A DNA stretch of 33,708 nucleotides, from positions 1-33,708 of the forward strand of contig CAKVJR010000005.1 of assembly GCA_934754855.1 (NCBI GenBank). Direction: 5' to 3'. Positions 24,980 to 33,708 of this stretch are shown here, piece after piece; positions within the stretch are counted from its first letter, which is position 1, and the number at the start of each line of letters is the position of its first letter. Under the pieces are notes generated by a model. It searched no databases. It was given only the letters and a program-made list of their open reading frames with translations, and was not told the DNA's origin. The stretch comes from an uncultured Candidatus Melainabacteria bacterium. GTDB lineage: Bacteria; Cyanobacteriota; Vampirovibrionia; Gastranaerophilales; Gastranaerophilaceae. The position numbers were made by a program, and so were the translations under genes.

Positions 24980-26149
24980 ATGGCAATTGTTCCCGTATCA
25001 TCAGCAAACAATGAATTTAAGGCTTTTTCGGCAAACCAAAAGAAATCCACAAATCCGATTATTCCGGAAAATAAACCGAATTTTGACAACAAAGTTTCGT
25101 CAAATGCATTAGCAGCATATTTCAAGGGAGGAATGGCAGTTTCATTCGGCGGACACGACTGTTCGACAGGTAATTTCGTAACGAAAAAAATGGACGATGT
25201 ACCTTGTTGTTGTTGCGGCGGCAAAATGGTTTTGAACAAAAAAGTTACTGAAAAGGCAAAAGAATTCAGTGCTTTGAGAGGACAAGAACTCGCCGACAAA
25301 ATTCGTAATAACCAAGATTATTTCAGATGCACACAAAGACTTATCGCAAATTTAATTGCCGATGAAGCGGAACAAAACCCCGAACACGATATGGGACAAG
25401 CAATTCAAAGTTTCACACCAGAATCATTGAAAGAAAAAACCATTGAATATTGTGTAAAAAATTTAAAAGCAATTGACAATGTTGCAAAACAAGCAACAAA
25501 TGATGAAAAGAACCCTATTTCTGCGTTGGTTGCAACGGAAATCGAAAAAGTACAAGGCGGTAAAACCGAACGTGTAGAATTTACCGAAAAACTTGCTATG
25601 TACGAAGGTTTGGTCAAAAAAGAAGATTATGACAAAATGCTCGAATCGGCAATGAATATTCCCGAAAGTTATAAAAACGTAAAACAGGTTTACGGTTATG
25701 CTTACGGTAAGGCACTTAAAGTCGCAAAAGACTTAATCAAGCCGTCAATGCAAACAATTGAGCATATTCACCCGAAATCACAAGGTGGCCCCAACAACAC
25801 GGAAAATTATATTGCAGAATGCTACAACTGCAACAATCCGAGAGGACACATGTCATATCATGAATGGTTGAAAGTTCACCCCGAATACCCAATTAACGCA
25901 CAAAAACACATCGAATGGTTCCAACAACAAATCGTTGACGGAAAAATCGATGAAAGATATGATACATACCCGATTGAGGTCAAAGCAACTTTATCAAAAG
26001 AATCTGACGGCAGAATGGAATTGAAAGTCTTAAATCCCGAAAGAATAAAAGAACTTCGAGATGCAAGACAAGCCGGTCAAGAGGTTGACATCAAAGAAGA
26101 ACTCGCAAAAGAATACGGTGAAGAAAAAGAACAACAAGAAGTTGCATAA
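24980..26149 (+). CDS. HNH domain protein with a large insertion in the zinc knuckle
   Basis: 389 residues. The N-terminus has a low-complexity leader ending in a KGGMAVSFGG motif (49-58). A CxxC-GGKM element at 76-83 looks like the first half of an HNH zinc knuckle. About 175 helical residues follow, and then the HNH core: EHIHPKSQGG at 261-270, N272/N276, and CYNC at 281-284 followed by NNPRGH. In ordinary HNH nucleases the first CxxC sits some 15-30 residues before the core, so this is either a split knuckle or an unrelated cysteine motif. The C-terminus is charged. Nuclease activity on DNA is the family expectation; the target is unknown. No good ribosome site is visible. A strong terminator follows. 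Confidence 0.8.
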   Translation: MAIVPVSSANNEFKAFSANQKKSTNPIIPENKPNFDNKVSSNALAAYFKGGMAVSFGGHDCSTGNFVTKKMDDVPCCCCGGKMVLNKKVTEKAKEFSALRGQELADKIRNNQDYFRCTQRLIANLIADEAEQNPEHDMGQAIQSFTPESLKEKTIEYCVKNLKAIDNVAKQATNDEKNPISALVATEIEKVQGGKTERVEFTEKLAMYEGLVKKEDYDKMLESAMNIPESYKNVKQVYGYAYGKALKVAKDLIKPSMQTIEHIHPKSQGGPNNTENYIAECYNCNNPRGHMSYHEWLKVHPEYPINAQKHIEWFQQQIVDGKIDERYDTYPIEVKATLSKESDGRMELKVLNPERIKELRDARQAGQEVDIKEELAKEYGEEKEQQEVA

Positions 26150-26160
26150 ACAAAAAATAA

Positions 26161-26185
26161 AAAAGGGAGTCAAATCCCTTTTTTT
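26161..26185 (+). terminator. Terminator after the HNH gene
   Basis: Stem AAAAGGGA / TCCCTTTT with loop GTCAAA and a T run, 11 bases after the stop. Confidence 0.88.
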
Positions 26186-26196
26186 ATTGACTATAA

Positions 26197-26224
26197 TTGA
26201 AATATTTTTTTGATATAATATAAT
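26197..26224 (+). promoter_or_regulatory. Promoter of the peptidase/radical SAM pair
   Basis: TTGAAA (26197-26202), 16-base spacer, TATAAT (26219-26224). A second, overlapping TATAAT lies at 26214-26219. Confidence 0.6.
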
Positions 26225-26249
26225 TTTCTTGAAAATGAAAGGATTTTTT

Positions 26250-28070
26250 ATGTCAAAGAATAATAAATTAATCGTTTTAGGCTCGGTTTTCGTTGCCGCA
26301 ATTTTATTTGCAGGTGCGTGCTGCGGAGCAAAAGTTTTTAAAAACGACGATGCTTTTTCTTTAAATTTGTCAACAGAAGAATTAACAAAAAGAACAGACG
26401 GCAATTATTTGATTAACGTTAATTTGCTTGATGTTAACGCTCCTGAATACTTGGCACTCCAAGATGGCGATAGAAAAGCATTAAAACACTTGGTAAAAGC
26501 GGCAGATATTCTCGAAAACATACAATTGCAACTTGATAACAGAGATAATGTCGCTTTCAAAGAATATTTAATCAAAGAAGTTGCAAAAGGCAACAAAGAT
26601 GCCGAAAAAACATTAATTTTGTTCAATGCTCAACGAGGAATGAATGCCCTCGACAGAGAAACTAATCATATCGAACTTGCAAAAAACCACCCCGAACTTA
26701 TGGGAAAAGGTTTTTATCCAAGCGATTTGACACCTGAAGAATTCCACGAAATTTTAACAAAAATGCTCAAAAACGGCGAAAACGATATGGTTAAAAAAAT
26801 CCTCAATCAACGCTCCGTTGTTGACAGAAAAGGTGCTTCTTTAATTGCAACAGATTACGTTGACAAGTTCAAAACAGAATTTGCTCAAATGGCAGATGAA
26901 CTCGAACTTGCAGCAGAAACTTCAACAAACAGTGATTTTAACGAATATTTGAAATTACAGGCAAAAGCACTCAGAACAGCAAATCCGATGCTTGATGCCT
27001 ATGCCGATAAAAAATGGGCAACTCTTCAAGATGCACCCCTCGAATTTACAATCACAAGAGAAAATTACAGTGACGGAATGACAAAAACAATTTTGCTCAA
27101 CCCCGAACTTGCAAAACTTCTCGAAAACGCAAACATAACGCCGATTATGAAAGATTCTTTAGGTTGTCGTGTCGGCATTGTCAACCAACAGGCGACAGAA
27201 AAATTATTGGAAATTAAAAAATATCTTCCTAAACTCGCTGCCAATATGCCTTTGCACGAAAAATACGAACAAAATATCAAAGCAGACGGCGAAGTTAAAC
27301 AAACAATGGTTGATGTTGACTTGATTGATATGACAGGCGATTGTGGTGCATACAGAAGCGGTATAACAATCGCTGAAAACTTGCCGAACGATGACAAATT
27401 GTCACTCACAATCGGCGGCGGAAGAAGAAACGTTTACCACAGACAAGTCCGCAATATGTTTTCACACGAAAAAACACAAAAGAAAATCAATGCTATTTTA
27501 GCCCCCGAACTTCACAAATACTACAACACAGAGGCTGTTCATTGGTTTACAATCGGCCACGAAAACATGCACTCTTTAGGGCCTAACAAAGGTTGTGAAA
27601 AATTAGGAAAATATCAATCAATTATTGAAGAAAACAAAGCAGATATGGGTTCTTTGGCATTCGTTGATTTGCTCACAAAAGAAGGAATGTACTCAAAAGA
27701 ACAACGTAACCAAATCGTCGTTTCTTCAGTATTGGGCAACTTCTTAAAAGCAAAACCAATGATGACTCAAGCACACAGAATTCGCTCGGTTATGCAATTG
27801 CACTACCTTACAAAAGAAGGTGCCGTATGGCTTAATAACGATGACAAAGTCGTAATTAACCCCGACAAAGCGGTTCTCGCCGCTCAAAAAATGCTCAAAG
27901 ATATCGTGGAAATTCAATTGTCAGGCGATATCAGCAAAGCCGAAAAATTTGTTAATGATAACTTCGTTTGGGATGAAAATTGCGAAAAAATCGCTGCAAA
28001 ATTAAGAGTTATCGATAACGAATTGAACGGACAAATCGTCGCACCGTTAGCAAAAGAATTGCTCAAATAA
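26250..28070 (+). CDS. M49-like (dipeptidyl-peptidase III-type) metallopeptidase, probable lipoprotein
   Basis: 606 residues. The N-terminus is a hydrophobic export signal ending AGAC with Cys24, acceptable as a lipobox, so the protein is probably anchored in the envelope. The zinc site reads HENMH at 437-441, followed by SLGP, then EENKAD at 460-465. This HExxH-x-x-GP ... EExKAD arrangement is close to the M49-like domain of plant NUDX3 and its bacterial relatives (HECCHGIGP ... EExKAD, from memory) and differs from classical DPP III (HExxxH, with the EE pair about 57 residues later). Expected action is removal of dipeptides or handling of short peptides. I chose the ATG at 26250 because AAAGGA precedes it. 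The radical SAM gene begins 10 bases after its stop. Confidence 0.75.
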   Translation: MSKNNKLIVLGSVFVAAILFAGACCGAKVFKNDDAFSLNLSTEELTKRTDGNYLINVNLLDVNAPEYLALQDGDRKALKHLVKAADILENIQLQLDNRDNVAFKEYLIKEVAKGNKDAEKTLILFNAQRGMNALDRETNHIELAKNHPELMGKGFYPSDLTPEEFHEILTKMLKNGENDMVKKILNQRSVVDRKGASLIATDYVDKFKTEFAQMADELELAAETSTNSDFNEYLKLQAKALRTANPMLDAYADKKWATLQDAPLEFTITRENYSDGMTKTILLNPELAKLLENANITPIMKDSLGCRVGIVNQQATEKLLEIKKYLPKLAANMPLHEKYEQNIKADGEVKQTMVDVDLIDMTGDCGAYRSGITIAENLPNDDKLSLTIGGGRRNVYHRQVRNMFSHEKTQKKINAILAPELHKYYNTEAVHWFTIGHENMHSLGPNKGCEKLGKYQSIIEENKADMGSLAFVDLLTKEGMYSKEQRNQIVVSSVLGNFLKAKPMMTQAHRIRSVMQLHYLTKEGAVWLNNDDKVVINPDKAVLAAQKMLKDIVEIQLSGDISKAEKFVNDNFVWDENCEKIAAKLRVIDNELNGQIVAPLAKELLK

Positions 28071-28080
28071 AGAGAAATTT

Positions 28081-29529
28081 ATGCACAAAATAATGTTGTT
28101 ATACCCGTCGGGAGAAGTTTACCAAAGAGGCGAAGACCGTTGTCAAATGAACGTTTCAGCCTCTGTCGCCAACTCCCTACGGGCTTGTAACGACTTGGGA
28201 TATATTTCAGCAATTCTGAAAAAAAACGGAAATTATAAAATTTTCCTGAAAGATTACTCGGGAGAACATTTATCATTCTCTGATTTTGCCAGTGATTTAC
28301 AGTCCGAAAACCCCGATGTCATTATCATAAGCACTACAACAGGAAGTATTTATAACGATATAGATTTTATCAACGAAATAAAAAAAATAAACGACAAAGC
28401 AATTATAATCTTAAAAGGGGCTATTTTCTTCAATCCGACAGAAGATTTATTGAAAGAAATAAATCTTGAAAATGTAGATTATTTAGTCGGCGGAGAAATA
28501 GAATTTATCATCGAAAACCTTTTGAATGCCCATTTTTCAGAACAACAACAATTAACAAATATTCAGGGTATTTCATACAAAAAAAACAGTACTTGGCAAA
28601 TAAATCCGTTAATAAATTTCGAGCAGGACTTGGATTCTCTTCCTTTCCCCGACCGAGATGCGATGAACAACAATATATATATTAACCCTCTGACAAACAA
28701 ACCGATGGCTACAATCGCCACATCACGGGGTTGTTCGGCAAAATGTATTTACTGTTTATCGCCGATAATTTCAGGTGTCAATGTTCGCTTTCGCTCCCCG
28801 CAATCAGTGGTTGACGAAATGCTCGAATGCCTTGAAAAACATAGCATTTCAAACTTCTTTTTCAAAAGCGATACATTTACAATTAACAAAAATTGGGTTA
28901 TTAATCTTTGCGATTTAATATCAAAATCCCCGCTATCAGGCAGAATTAATTGGGTTGCAAATGCAAGAACCAACACGATTGATGATGAAATTTTATCGAA
29001 AATGAAACAGGCAGGTTGTTCCCTCATTGCATTCGGAATTGAATCAGGCAGTGAAGAATCACTTTCCAAAATGAAAAAAGGAACGACAGTCGAAATCAAC
29101 TTAAAAGCAGTAAAATTGGCGAAAAAGCACGGTATCAAAACATTCGGATTTTACTTAACCGGTTTCCCTTGGGAAACAAAAAAACACCTCAAAGATACCG
29201 AAAAATTCATATTTGAGGCAGATACAGATTTTATAGAAATTCACCGATTGGTACCATATCGTGGCAGCGAACTCTTTTCAATGTTGGAAAAACAGGGCAA
29301 AACCTTTAATATTTTCGGAGAAGATACTTGCAAACACAATACCAACGGAACGGATTACCTTTCTGATAAAGAATTAGAGGCGTTTAAACGCTCTGTAACG
29401 CTCAAATATTATCTCCGACCTAAATATATAGCAAAAAAACTTTTCAGTGCCGAAATAACCCCGTCATTACTCTTAAATTACCTAAAATACGGAATAAAAA
29501 TGATTAAAAATCTTTTATTCATGCATTAA
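28081..29529 (+). CDS. B12-binding-type radical SAM protein
   Basis: 482 residues with an N-terminal Rossmann-like domain of the cobalamin-binding radical SAM class (about 1-150) and a radical SAM barrel with Cys218-xxx-Cys222-xx-Cys225 in SRGCSAKCIYC. A second family motif, IAFGIESGSEE, is also visible, as is the C-terminal HRLVPYRGSEL segment typical of BchE/HpnP-like enzymes. The usual cobalamin-binding DxHxxG is not evident, so cobalamin use is uncertain. The substrate is unknown. Relatives methylate or rearrange lipids, antibiotics or cofactors. It starts 10 bases after the M49-like gene (AGAGAAA ribosome site) and is almost certainly cotranscribed with it. It ends four bases from a convergent gene. 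Confidence 0.85.
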   Translation: MHKIMLLYPSGEVYQRGEDRCQMNVSASVANSLRACNDLGYISAILKKNGNYKIFLKDYSGEHLSFSDFASDLQSENPDVIIISTTTGSIYNDIDFINEIKKINDKAIIILKGAIFFNPTEDLLKEINLENVDYLVGGEIEFIIENLLNAHFSEQQQLTNIQGISYKKNSTWQINPLINFEQDLDSLPFPDRDAMNNNIYINPLTNKPMATIATSRGCSAKCIYCLSPIISGVNVRFRSPQSVVDEMLECLEKHSISNFFFKSDTFTINKNWVINLCDLISKSPLSGRINWVANARTNTIDDEILSKMKQAGCSLIAFGIESGSEESLSKMKKGTTVEINLKAVKLAKKHGIKTFGFYLTGFPWETKKHLKDTEKFIFEADTDFIEIHRLVPYRGSELFSMLEKQGKTFNIFGEDTCKHNTNGTDYLSDKELEAFKRSVTLKYYLRPKYIAKKLFSAEITPSLLLNYLKYGIKMIKNLLFMH

Positions 29530-29533
29530 ATCA

Positions 29534-29989
29534 TTATTTTCCGCAAATTTTATTTTTCAAAATACCAATTATTTTGTCAGCGGTATCTTTTGCAAGGTTC
29601 AAAGCAAACCTTTGTTGCCGTTCACCTATGACAAAAAGCGTGGATTTTTTATAAACAAAAGATTTTACACAAGAATATTCCATTTCATAAACACGCACGG
29701 AAACAGGCGGTTTATAAATAATTTTATCTTCTGTCAAAATAATTTTGGCAAATGTACTGATTTTGAGCAAAATGCAAGCTACCACAAAAATTACGCCCAT
29801 GACAATGCTTAAAAAATACAAGTTTTTCGACAAAACGATTTGTGTTTGCAAAGCAAAATCAACATTAAAGGTCAAAACAGCACTGCAAATACTAACAAAG
29901 AAAAATAAACAAATCGTTGCAATCAAAAGATTTTTTGAATCCCGCAAAGTCAAATTATGCTCAAATAAAATATACTCGTCGTTTTGCAT
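29534..29989 (-). CDS. Small two-helix membrane protein with PH-like C-terminal domain
   Basis: 151 residues: a polar N-terminus, two membrane segments (about 20-42 and 56-77), then a beta-rich cytoplasmic domain starting ILTEDKIIY, similar in layout to bacterial PH (YdbS-like) domains. The resemblance is architectural and not firm. No ribosome site precedes the ATG. Instead a consensus promoter ends six bases before it, predicting a leaderless transcript. The gene converges with the radical SAM gene, leaving only four bases between the stops and no room for a separate terminator. Confidence 0.65.
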   Translation of the reverse strand: MQNDEYILFEHNLTLRDSKNLLIATICLFFFVSICSAVLTFNVDFALQTQIVLSKNLYFLSIVMGVIFVVACILLKISTFAKIILTEDKIIYKPPVSVRVYEMEYSCVKSFVYKKSTLFVIGERQQRFALNLAKDTADKIIGILKNKICGK

Positions 29990-29995
29990 AAAGCA

Positions 29996-30024
29996 ATTTT
30001 AGTGAATGAAAAAATTTTTGTCAA
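29996..30024 (-). promoter_or_regulatory. Promoter giving a leaderless mRNA for the small membrane protein
   Basis: On the minus strand TTGACA (30024-30019), 17-base spacer, TAAAAT (30001-29996). Six bases then separate it from the ATG at 29989, so transcription should start at about the start codon. Confidence 0.7.
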
Positions 30025-30026
30025 AC

Positions 30027-30052
30027 AAAAAGCGGACCCTTTCGGAATCCGC
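30027..30052 (-). terminator. Terminator of pyruvate:ferredoxin oxidoreductase
   Basis: On the minus strand GCGGA pairs with TCCGC, extended by two G-U pairs and a C-G pair, and followed by TTTTT. It is immediately upstream of the next gene's promoter, insulating the two. Confidence 0.8.
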
Positions 30053-30082
30053 CTTTTGCTTGAATTTCAATCAAATCGCTGA

Positions 30083-33000
30083 CTATCTCAACAATTCGCC
30101 GACTGACTTGTAAACAGCCATTCTCTTAGCAGCATCTGCTTCAGATTGGTTGTAAAGTGCTTCAGCAGCCTCAGGGTTAGTCTTAACGAGTGATTTGTAA
30201 CGACCTTCGCTTCTGATGAAGTCTTGGTAACTTGCTTTAGGATCTTTTGCGTCCCAAGTGAAAGGTTGTTCGTTTGCAGGGTTGTATCTGTAAAGCGGGA
30301 AGTATCCTGCTTCAACTGCACGTTTTTGTTCTGTTTGAGTTTTGCTCATATCGATACCATGTGCGATACAAGGTGCATAAGCGAAGATGATTGACGGTCC
30401 GTCGTATGCTTCTGCTTCTTGGAATGCTTTTAATGTTTGGTTTCTGTCAGCACCCAACGCAACTGATGCAACGTAAACGTAACCATAAGACATGCTCATT
30501 AAGCCCATGTTCTTCTTGTATGTCGGTTTACCGCCTGTTGCGAACTTAGCAACTGCTGCTGTCGGAGTTGACTTAGATGCTTGTCCGCCTGTATTTGAGT
30601 AAACTTCTGTATCAAGTACGAGAATATTTACGTTTTTGTTTTGTGCAAGAACGTGGTCAATACCGCCGTATCCGATATCGTATGCCCAACCGTCACCACC
30701 GATAATCCAAACTGATTTATCAGTGAAGTAATCTTGAAGTTCACGAACCTTAGCCAAATCAGGGCAACCGCAATCTGCATATTTTGCAATAACTGCTTTT
30801 GCTTCTTCTTGAGCCTTAATTGCTTCATCTGTCTTAGAATTATCGAAGTGTGCCATTGCTGCATTCAAAGCGTCTTTCAAGTCTTGCGGTGCTTCTGCGT
30901 TAGCAACAACTTTTTCAACGTATGATTTCAAAGTTGCTCTGTTTGCATCAACAGCCAATCTCATACCAAAACCGAATTCAGCGTTGTCTTCAAACAATGA
31001 GTTTGCCCAAGCAGTACCTCTGCCTTCCTTAGTTTTTGTGTAAGGAATTGTCGGGAATGTACCTGAGTAAATTGATGAACAACCTGTTGCGTTTGCAACG
31101 ATTGCTTTGTCACCGAACAATTGTGATACCAATTTAACGTAAGGTGTTTCACCGCAACCTGCACAAGCACCTGAGAATTCAAATAACGGTTTTCTGAGCA
31201 TTGCACCCTTAATTGTCTTAGTTGTGTTTTTGCCCATTACGTTATCAGGCAATTCGTCGAAGAATTTTTCGTTTTCGCATTCGCCTGCTGCTTCTTCCGC
31301 TTCGATTGATGACCAACCTAATGCTTCTTTGCCAGGGATTTTCATTGCAGGACATTGATCTAAACATACACCGCAACCCGTACAATCTTTGCAGTAAACT
31401 TGAACTTTGAATTTTTCGCCGTTTGCATTCGGTTTAGCATCAACTGTGTTGAATGATGCCGGAGCGTCTTTCAAGTTTTCTGCTTCAACCAACTTCGTTC
31501 TGATTGCTGCGTGCGGGCATGCTGATGCACAAATACCGCATTGCAAACAGAATTCTGCGTTCCAATGAGGAACTCTCGGAGCAATACCACGTTTTTCAAG
31601 GCAAGCAGTTCCTGTCGGAATTACACCGTCAACTGACATTGCTGAAACAGGGATATCGTCACCTTTTTGTCTCATTGAAGGTTCAATAATCTTCTTAGCG
31701 AAGTCTGATGCGTCATCAGAAATCAATTTAACAACTTCTGCATGTGCTACACCGTCCAATGATGAAGGAACTTCAACTTCTTCACAAGCGTCAACTGCTG
31801 CATCAATCAATGCAATGTTCATGTTAACAACATCGTCACCTTTTTTCTTAAAGGTTTTCTTCGTCATTTCTTTCATACCTTCGAGTGCTTGTTCAAAAGG
31901 AATGATTCCCGAAACTTTGAAGTATGCAACCATCATAACTGTGTTTGCACCTTTACCACGCAAGCCGGGTTGTGACTTAATCAATTTTTCCGCATCAATA
32001 TTGTAGAACTTAATCTTCTTGTTGATGATTGTTTCTTGCATATCTCTTGTTAAGTGAGCAAATGCTTCTTCTTTTGAATAAGGTGAATTCAACAAGAATG
32101 TACCGTTTTCTTTGATACCTTTCAACAAATCATATCTGCCGATATAAGCATGTGCCGAGCAAGATACAAAGTCAGGTGCAGTAATTAAATATGTTGATTT
32201 GATTTGTTTGTCACCGAATCTCAAGTGAGAAACTGTTACACCAAAAGATTTCTTAGAGTCATAAGCAAAGTATGCTTGAGCATCTTTGTTTGTATATTGA
32301 CCGATGATTTTAATTGAGTTCTTGTTGGCACCAACGGTACCGTCTGAACCCAAGCCCCAGAACATACAGTTTGTAGTTCCTTCAGGTTCTGTAACGATGT
32401 GTTCTTCAACTTTCAATGATTTGTTTGTAACATCATCTTCAATACCAACTGTAAATCCGTGGAAACCATTGTTTTCACTGTGTTTGTAAATAGCGTAAAC
32501 CATTGACGGCGTAAATTCTTTTGAAGACAAACCGTAACGTCCGCCGATAATCCTGATGTCTTTACCTGCAAGTGCTGCAACTACATCTAAGTATAAAGGT
32601 TCACCGATTGAACCGGGTTCTTTTGTTCTGTCAAGAACTGCAATACGTTTAACTGATGCAGGGAGTGCTTCGTTGAAACGTTTTACGTCGAACGGTCTGT
32701 ACAATCTTACTTTTACCAAACCGTACTTAGTTCCTCTTGTTGCGTTCAAGTAATCGATTGTTTCTTCGATTGTTTCACAACCTGAACCGATTGCAACGAT
32801 AACATCTGTTGCATCAGGAGCACCAACGTAATCAAACGGGTGATATTGTCTGCCTGTTACTTTTGCAACTTTGTCCATATATTCTTGAACGATATCAGGA
32901 ACAGCCTCATAATACTTGTTAACTGTTTCACGACCTTGGAAATATACGTCAGTGTTTTGTGCACCAACTTTACAAATCGGTGCTTCAGGTCTCATTGCTC

Positions 33001-33616
33001 TTGCTCTGAATTCTTCGATATACTTAGGTTCAACTAATTTTGCGATATCTTCGTAAGAAATTTCTTCGATTTTGTGAATTTCGTGTGAAGTTCTGAAACC
33101 ATCAAAGAATTGCAAGAACGGAACTTTTGCTTTGTATGTTGACAAGTGAGCAACCAAAGCCATATCCATTTCTTCTTGAACGGAGTTTGCAGCGAGCATT
33201 GCATAGCCTGTGTTTCTGCAACCCATAACGTCTGTGTGGTCACCGAAAATTGCCAATGATTGTGCTGCCAATGCACGAGCAGAAACGTGGATGACGTGCG
33301 GAAGCATTTCACCTGCCGCTTTGTGCATTACAGGAATCATCAACAACAAACCTTGTGAAGCTGTGTAAGTTGAAGTCAACGAACCTGCAGCCAATGAACC
33401 GTGTACAGCACCTGCTGCACCTGCTTCAGATTGCATTTCAGCAACTTTAACTTCTTTGCCCCAAATGTTTTTCTTGTGTTGAGAAGCCCATTCGTCAACC
33501 CATTCACCCATTGTAGATGAAGGAGTAATAGGGTAGATTGCCGATACTTCGCTGAGTGCGTACGCAACGTGCGCTGCAGCGTAGTTACCGTCAACTGTTA
33601 TAGTTTTACCTGACAT
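30083..33616 (-). CDS. nifJ: Pyruvate:ferredoxin (flavodoxin) oxidoreductase
   Basis: Converts pyruvate and CoA to acetyl-CoA and CO2 while reducing ferredoxin; the central energy enzyme of many anaerobes, cytoplasmic. The 1,177 residues form the full single-chain enzyme in normal order: the pyruvate-binding YPITPSS at 28-34, the gamma and CoA regions, a two-cluster ferredoxin domain (Cys690/693/696/700 and Cys742/745/748/751/755), the proximal cluster CAGCGE at 818-823, and the thiamine diphosphate site GDGWAYDIGYGG at 974-985 with SNTGGQ at 1007-1012. Length and motifs are intact. A strong AGGAGG lies eight bases before the ATG. The upstream 90 bases contain no promoter I would defend. It is single-gene, bounded by a terminator. 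Confidence 0.97.
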   Translation of the reverse strand: MSGKTITVDGNYAAAHVAYALSEVSAIYPITPSSTMGEWVDEWASQHKKNIWGKEVKVAEMQSEAGAAGAVHGSLAAGSLTSTYTASQGLLLMIPVMHKAAGEMLPHVIHVSARALAAQSLAIFGDHTDVMGCRNTGYAMLAANSVQEEMDMALVAHLSTYKAKVPFLQFFDGFRTSHEIHKIEEISYEDIAKLVEPKYIEEFRARAMRPEAPICKVGAQNTDVYFQGRETVNKYYEAVPDIVQEYMDKVAKVTGRQYHPFDYVGAPDATDVIVAIGSGCETIEETIDYLNATRGTKYGLVKVRLYRPFDVKRFNEALPASVKRIAVLDRTKEPGSIGEPLYLDVVAALAGKDIRIIGGRYGLSSKEFTPSMVYAIYKHSENNGFHGFTVGIEDDVTNKSLKVEEHIVTEPEGTTNCMFWGLGSDGTVGANKNSIKIIGQYTNKDAQAYFAYDSKKSFGVTVSHLRFGDKQIKSTYLITAPDFVSCSAHAYIGRYDLLKGIKENGTFLLNSPYSKEEAFAHLTRDMQETIINKKIKFYNIDAEKLIKSQPGLRGKGANTVMMVAYFKVSGIIPFEQALEGMKEMTKKTFKKKGDDVVNMNIALIDAAVDACEEVEVPSSLDGVAHAEVVKLISDDASDFAKKIIEPSMRQKGDDIPVSAMSVDGVIPTGTACLEKRGIAPRVPHWNAEFCLQCGICASACPHAAIRTKLVEAENLKDAPASFNTVDAKPNANGEKFKVQVYCKDCTGCGVCLDQCPAMKIPGKEALGWSSIEAEEAAGECENEKFFDELPDNVMGKNTTKTIKGAMLRKPLFEFSGACAGCGETPYVKLVSQLFGDKAIVANATGCSSIYSGTFPTIPYTKTKEGRGTAWANSLFEDNAEFGFGMRLAVDANRATLKSYVEKVVANAEAPQDLKDALNAAMAHFDNSKTDEAIKAQEEAKAVIAKYADCGCPDLAKVRELQDYFTDKSVWIIGGDGWAYDIGYGGIDHVLAQNKNVNILVLDTEVYSNTGGQASKSTPTAAVAKFATGGKPTYKKNMGLMSMSYGYVYVASVALGADRNQTLKAFQEAEAYDGPSIIFAYAPCIAHGIDMSKTQTEQKRAVEAGYFPLYRYNPANEQPFTWDAKDPKASYQDFIRSEGRYKSLVKTNPEAAEALYNQSEADAAKRMAVYKSVGELLR

Positions 33617-33708
33617 ATTATTAGATCCTCCTTTAATACTTCCTAATAATAAATGTGTATATCAAAAAAGTAGCGTAAACATACCAAAAAAACAACATTT
33701 TTTTGACC

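Noticed and set aside
26030..26404. 124-codon minus-strand frame across the HNH/peptidase junction
   Set aside because: Antisense to two real genes and to the terminator between them; no start signal.

Overview
The window looks like a chromosomal segment of an AT-rich, anaerobic, Gram-negative (diderm) bacterium. Lipid A genes (lpxI-lpxB) and a huge secreted autotransporter-like adhesin indicate an outer membrane. Pyruvate:ferredoxin oxidoreductase and a reverse rubrerythrin indicate anaerobic life. A P-loop ATPase with a C-terminal R3H domain is of the kind typical of the cyanobacterial lineage (Ycf45-like). Together these fit a non-photosynthetic Cyanobacteria relative of the gut (Melainabacteria/Vampirovibrionia, order Gastranaerophilales). 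This placement is inferred from gene content and was not computed.

Layout. Positions 1-13552 (minus) are one uninterrupted reading frame of at least 4,517 codons that runs off the left edge. It has a signal peptide, long beta-helix-type repeats, about 30 GGAIYN (Pmp-like) motifs, and a second family of repeats with a large internal duplication. Most open frames on the plus strand here are antisense shadows. Positions 13553-13947 are a divergent promoter region, followed by tRNA-Val(UAC) with its own terminator. Positions 14122-16225 (minus) hold reverse rubrerythrin and a tightly overlapping three-gene operon: a 57-residue small protein, a 164-residue hypothetical protein and prmC. The small protein seems to be translated from a leaderless mRNA.

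Positions 16387-23333 (plus) hold a membrane-anchored S41 C-terminal processing protease, the ATPase-R3H protein, lpxI and lpxB (overlapping by 4 nt), and a GAF-GGDEF-HD-GYP protein. Positions 23474-24714 (minus) hold a hemolysin III/PAQR membrane protein and a DUF1836 putative regulator, each with its own consensus-like promoter. Positions 24980-29529 (plus) hold an HNH protein whose zinc knuckle appears split by a large insertion, then an M49-like (dipeptidyl-peptidase III-like) metallopeptidase lipoprotein closely followed by a radical SAM protein. Positions 29534-29989 (minus) encode a small membrane protein, again with a leaderless-type promoter. Positions 30083-33616 (minus) are the full pyruvate:ferredoxin oxidoreductase.

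Most genes are core envelope, translation or energy functions. The most unusual parts are the giant repetitive adhesin with its traces of repeat expansion, the leaderless starts, the split HNH protein, and the M49-like peptidase/radical SAM pair. No CRISPR array, insertion sequence, integrase or rRNA was seen.
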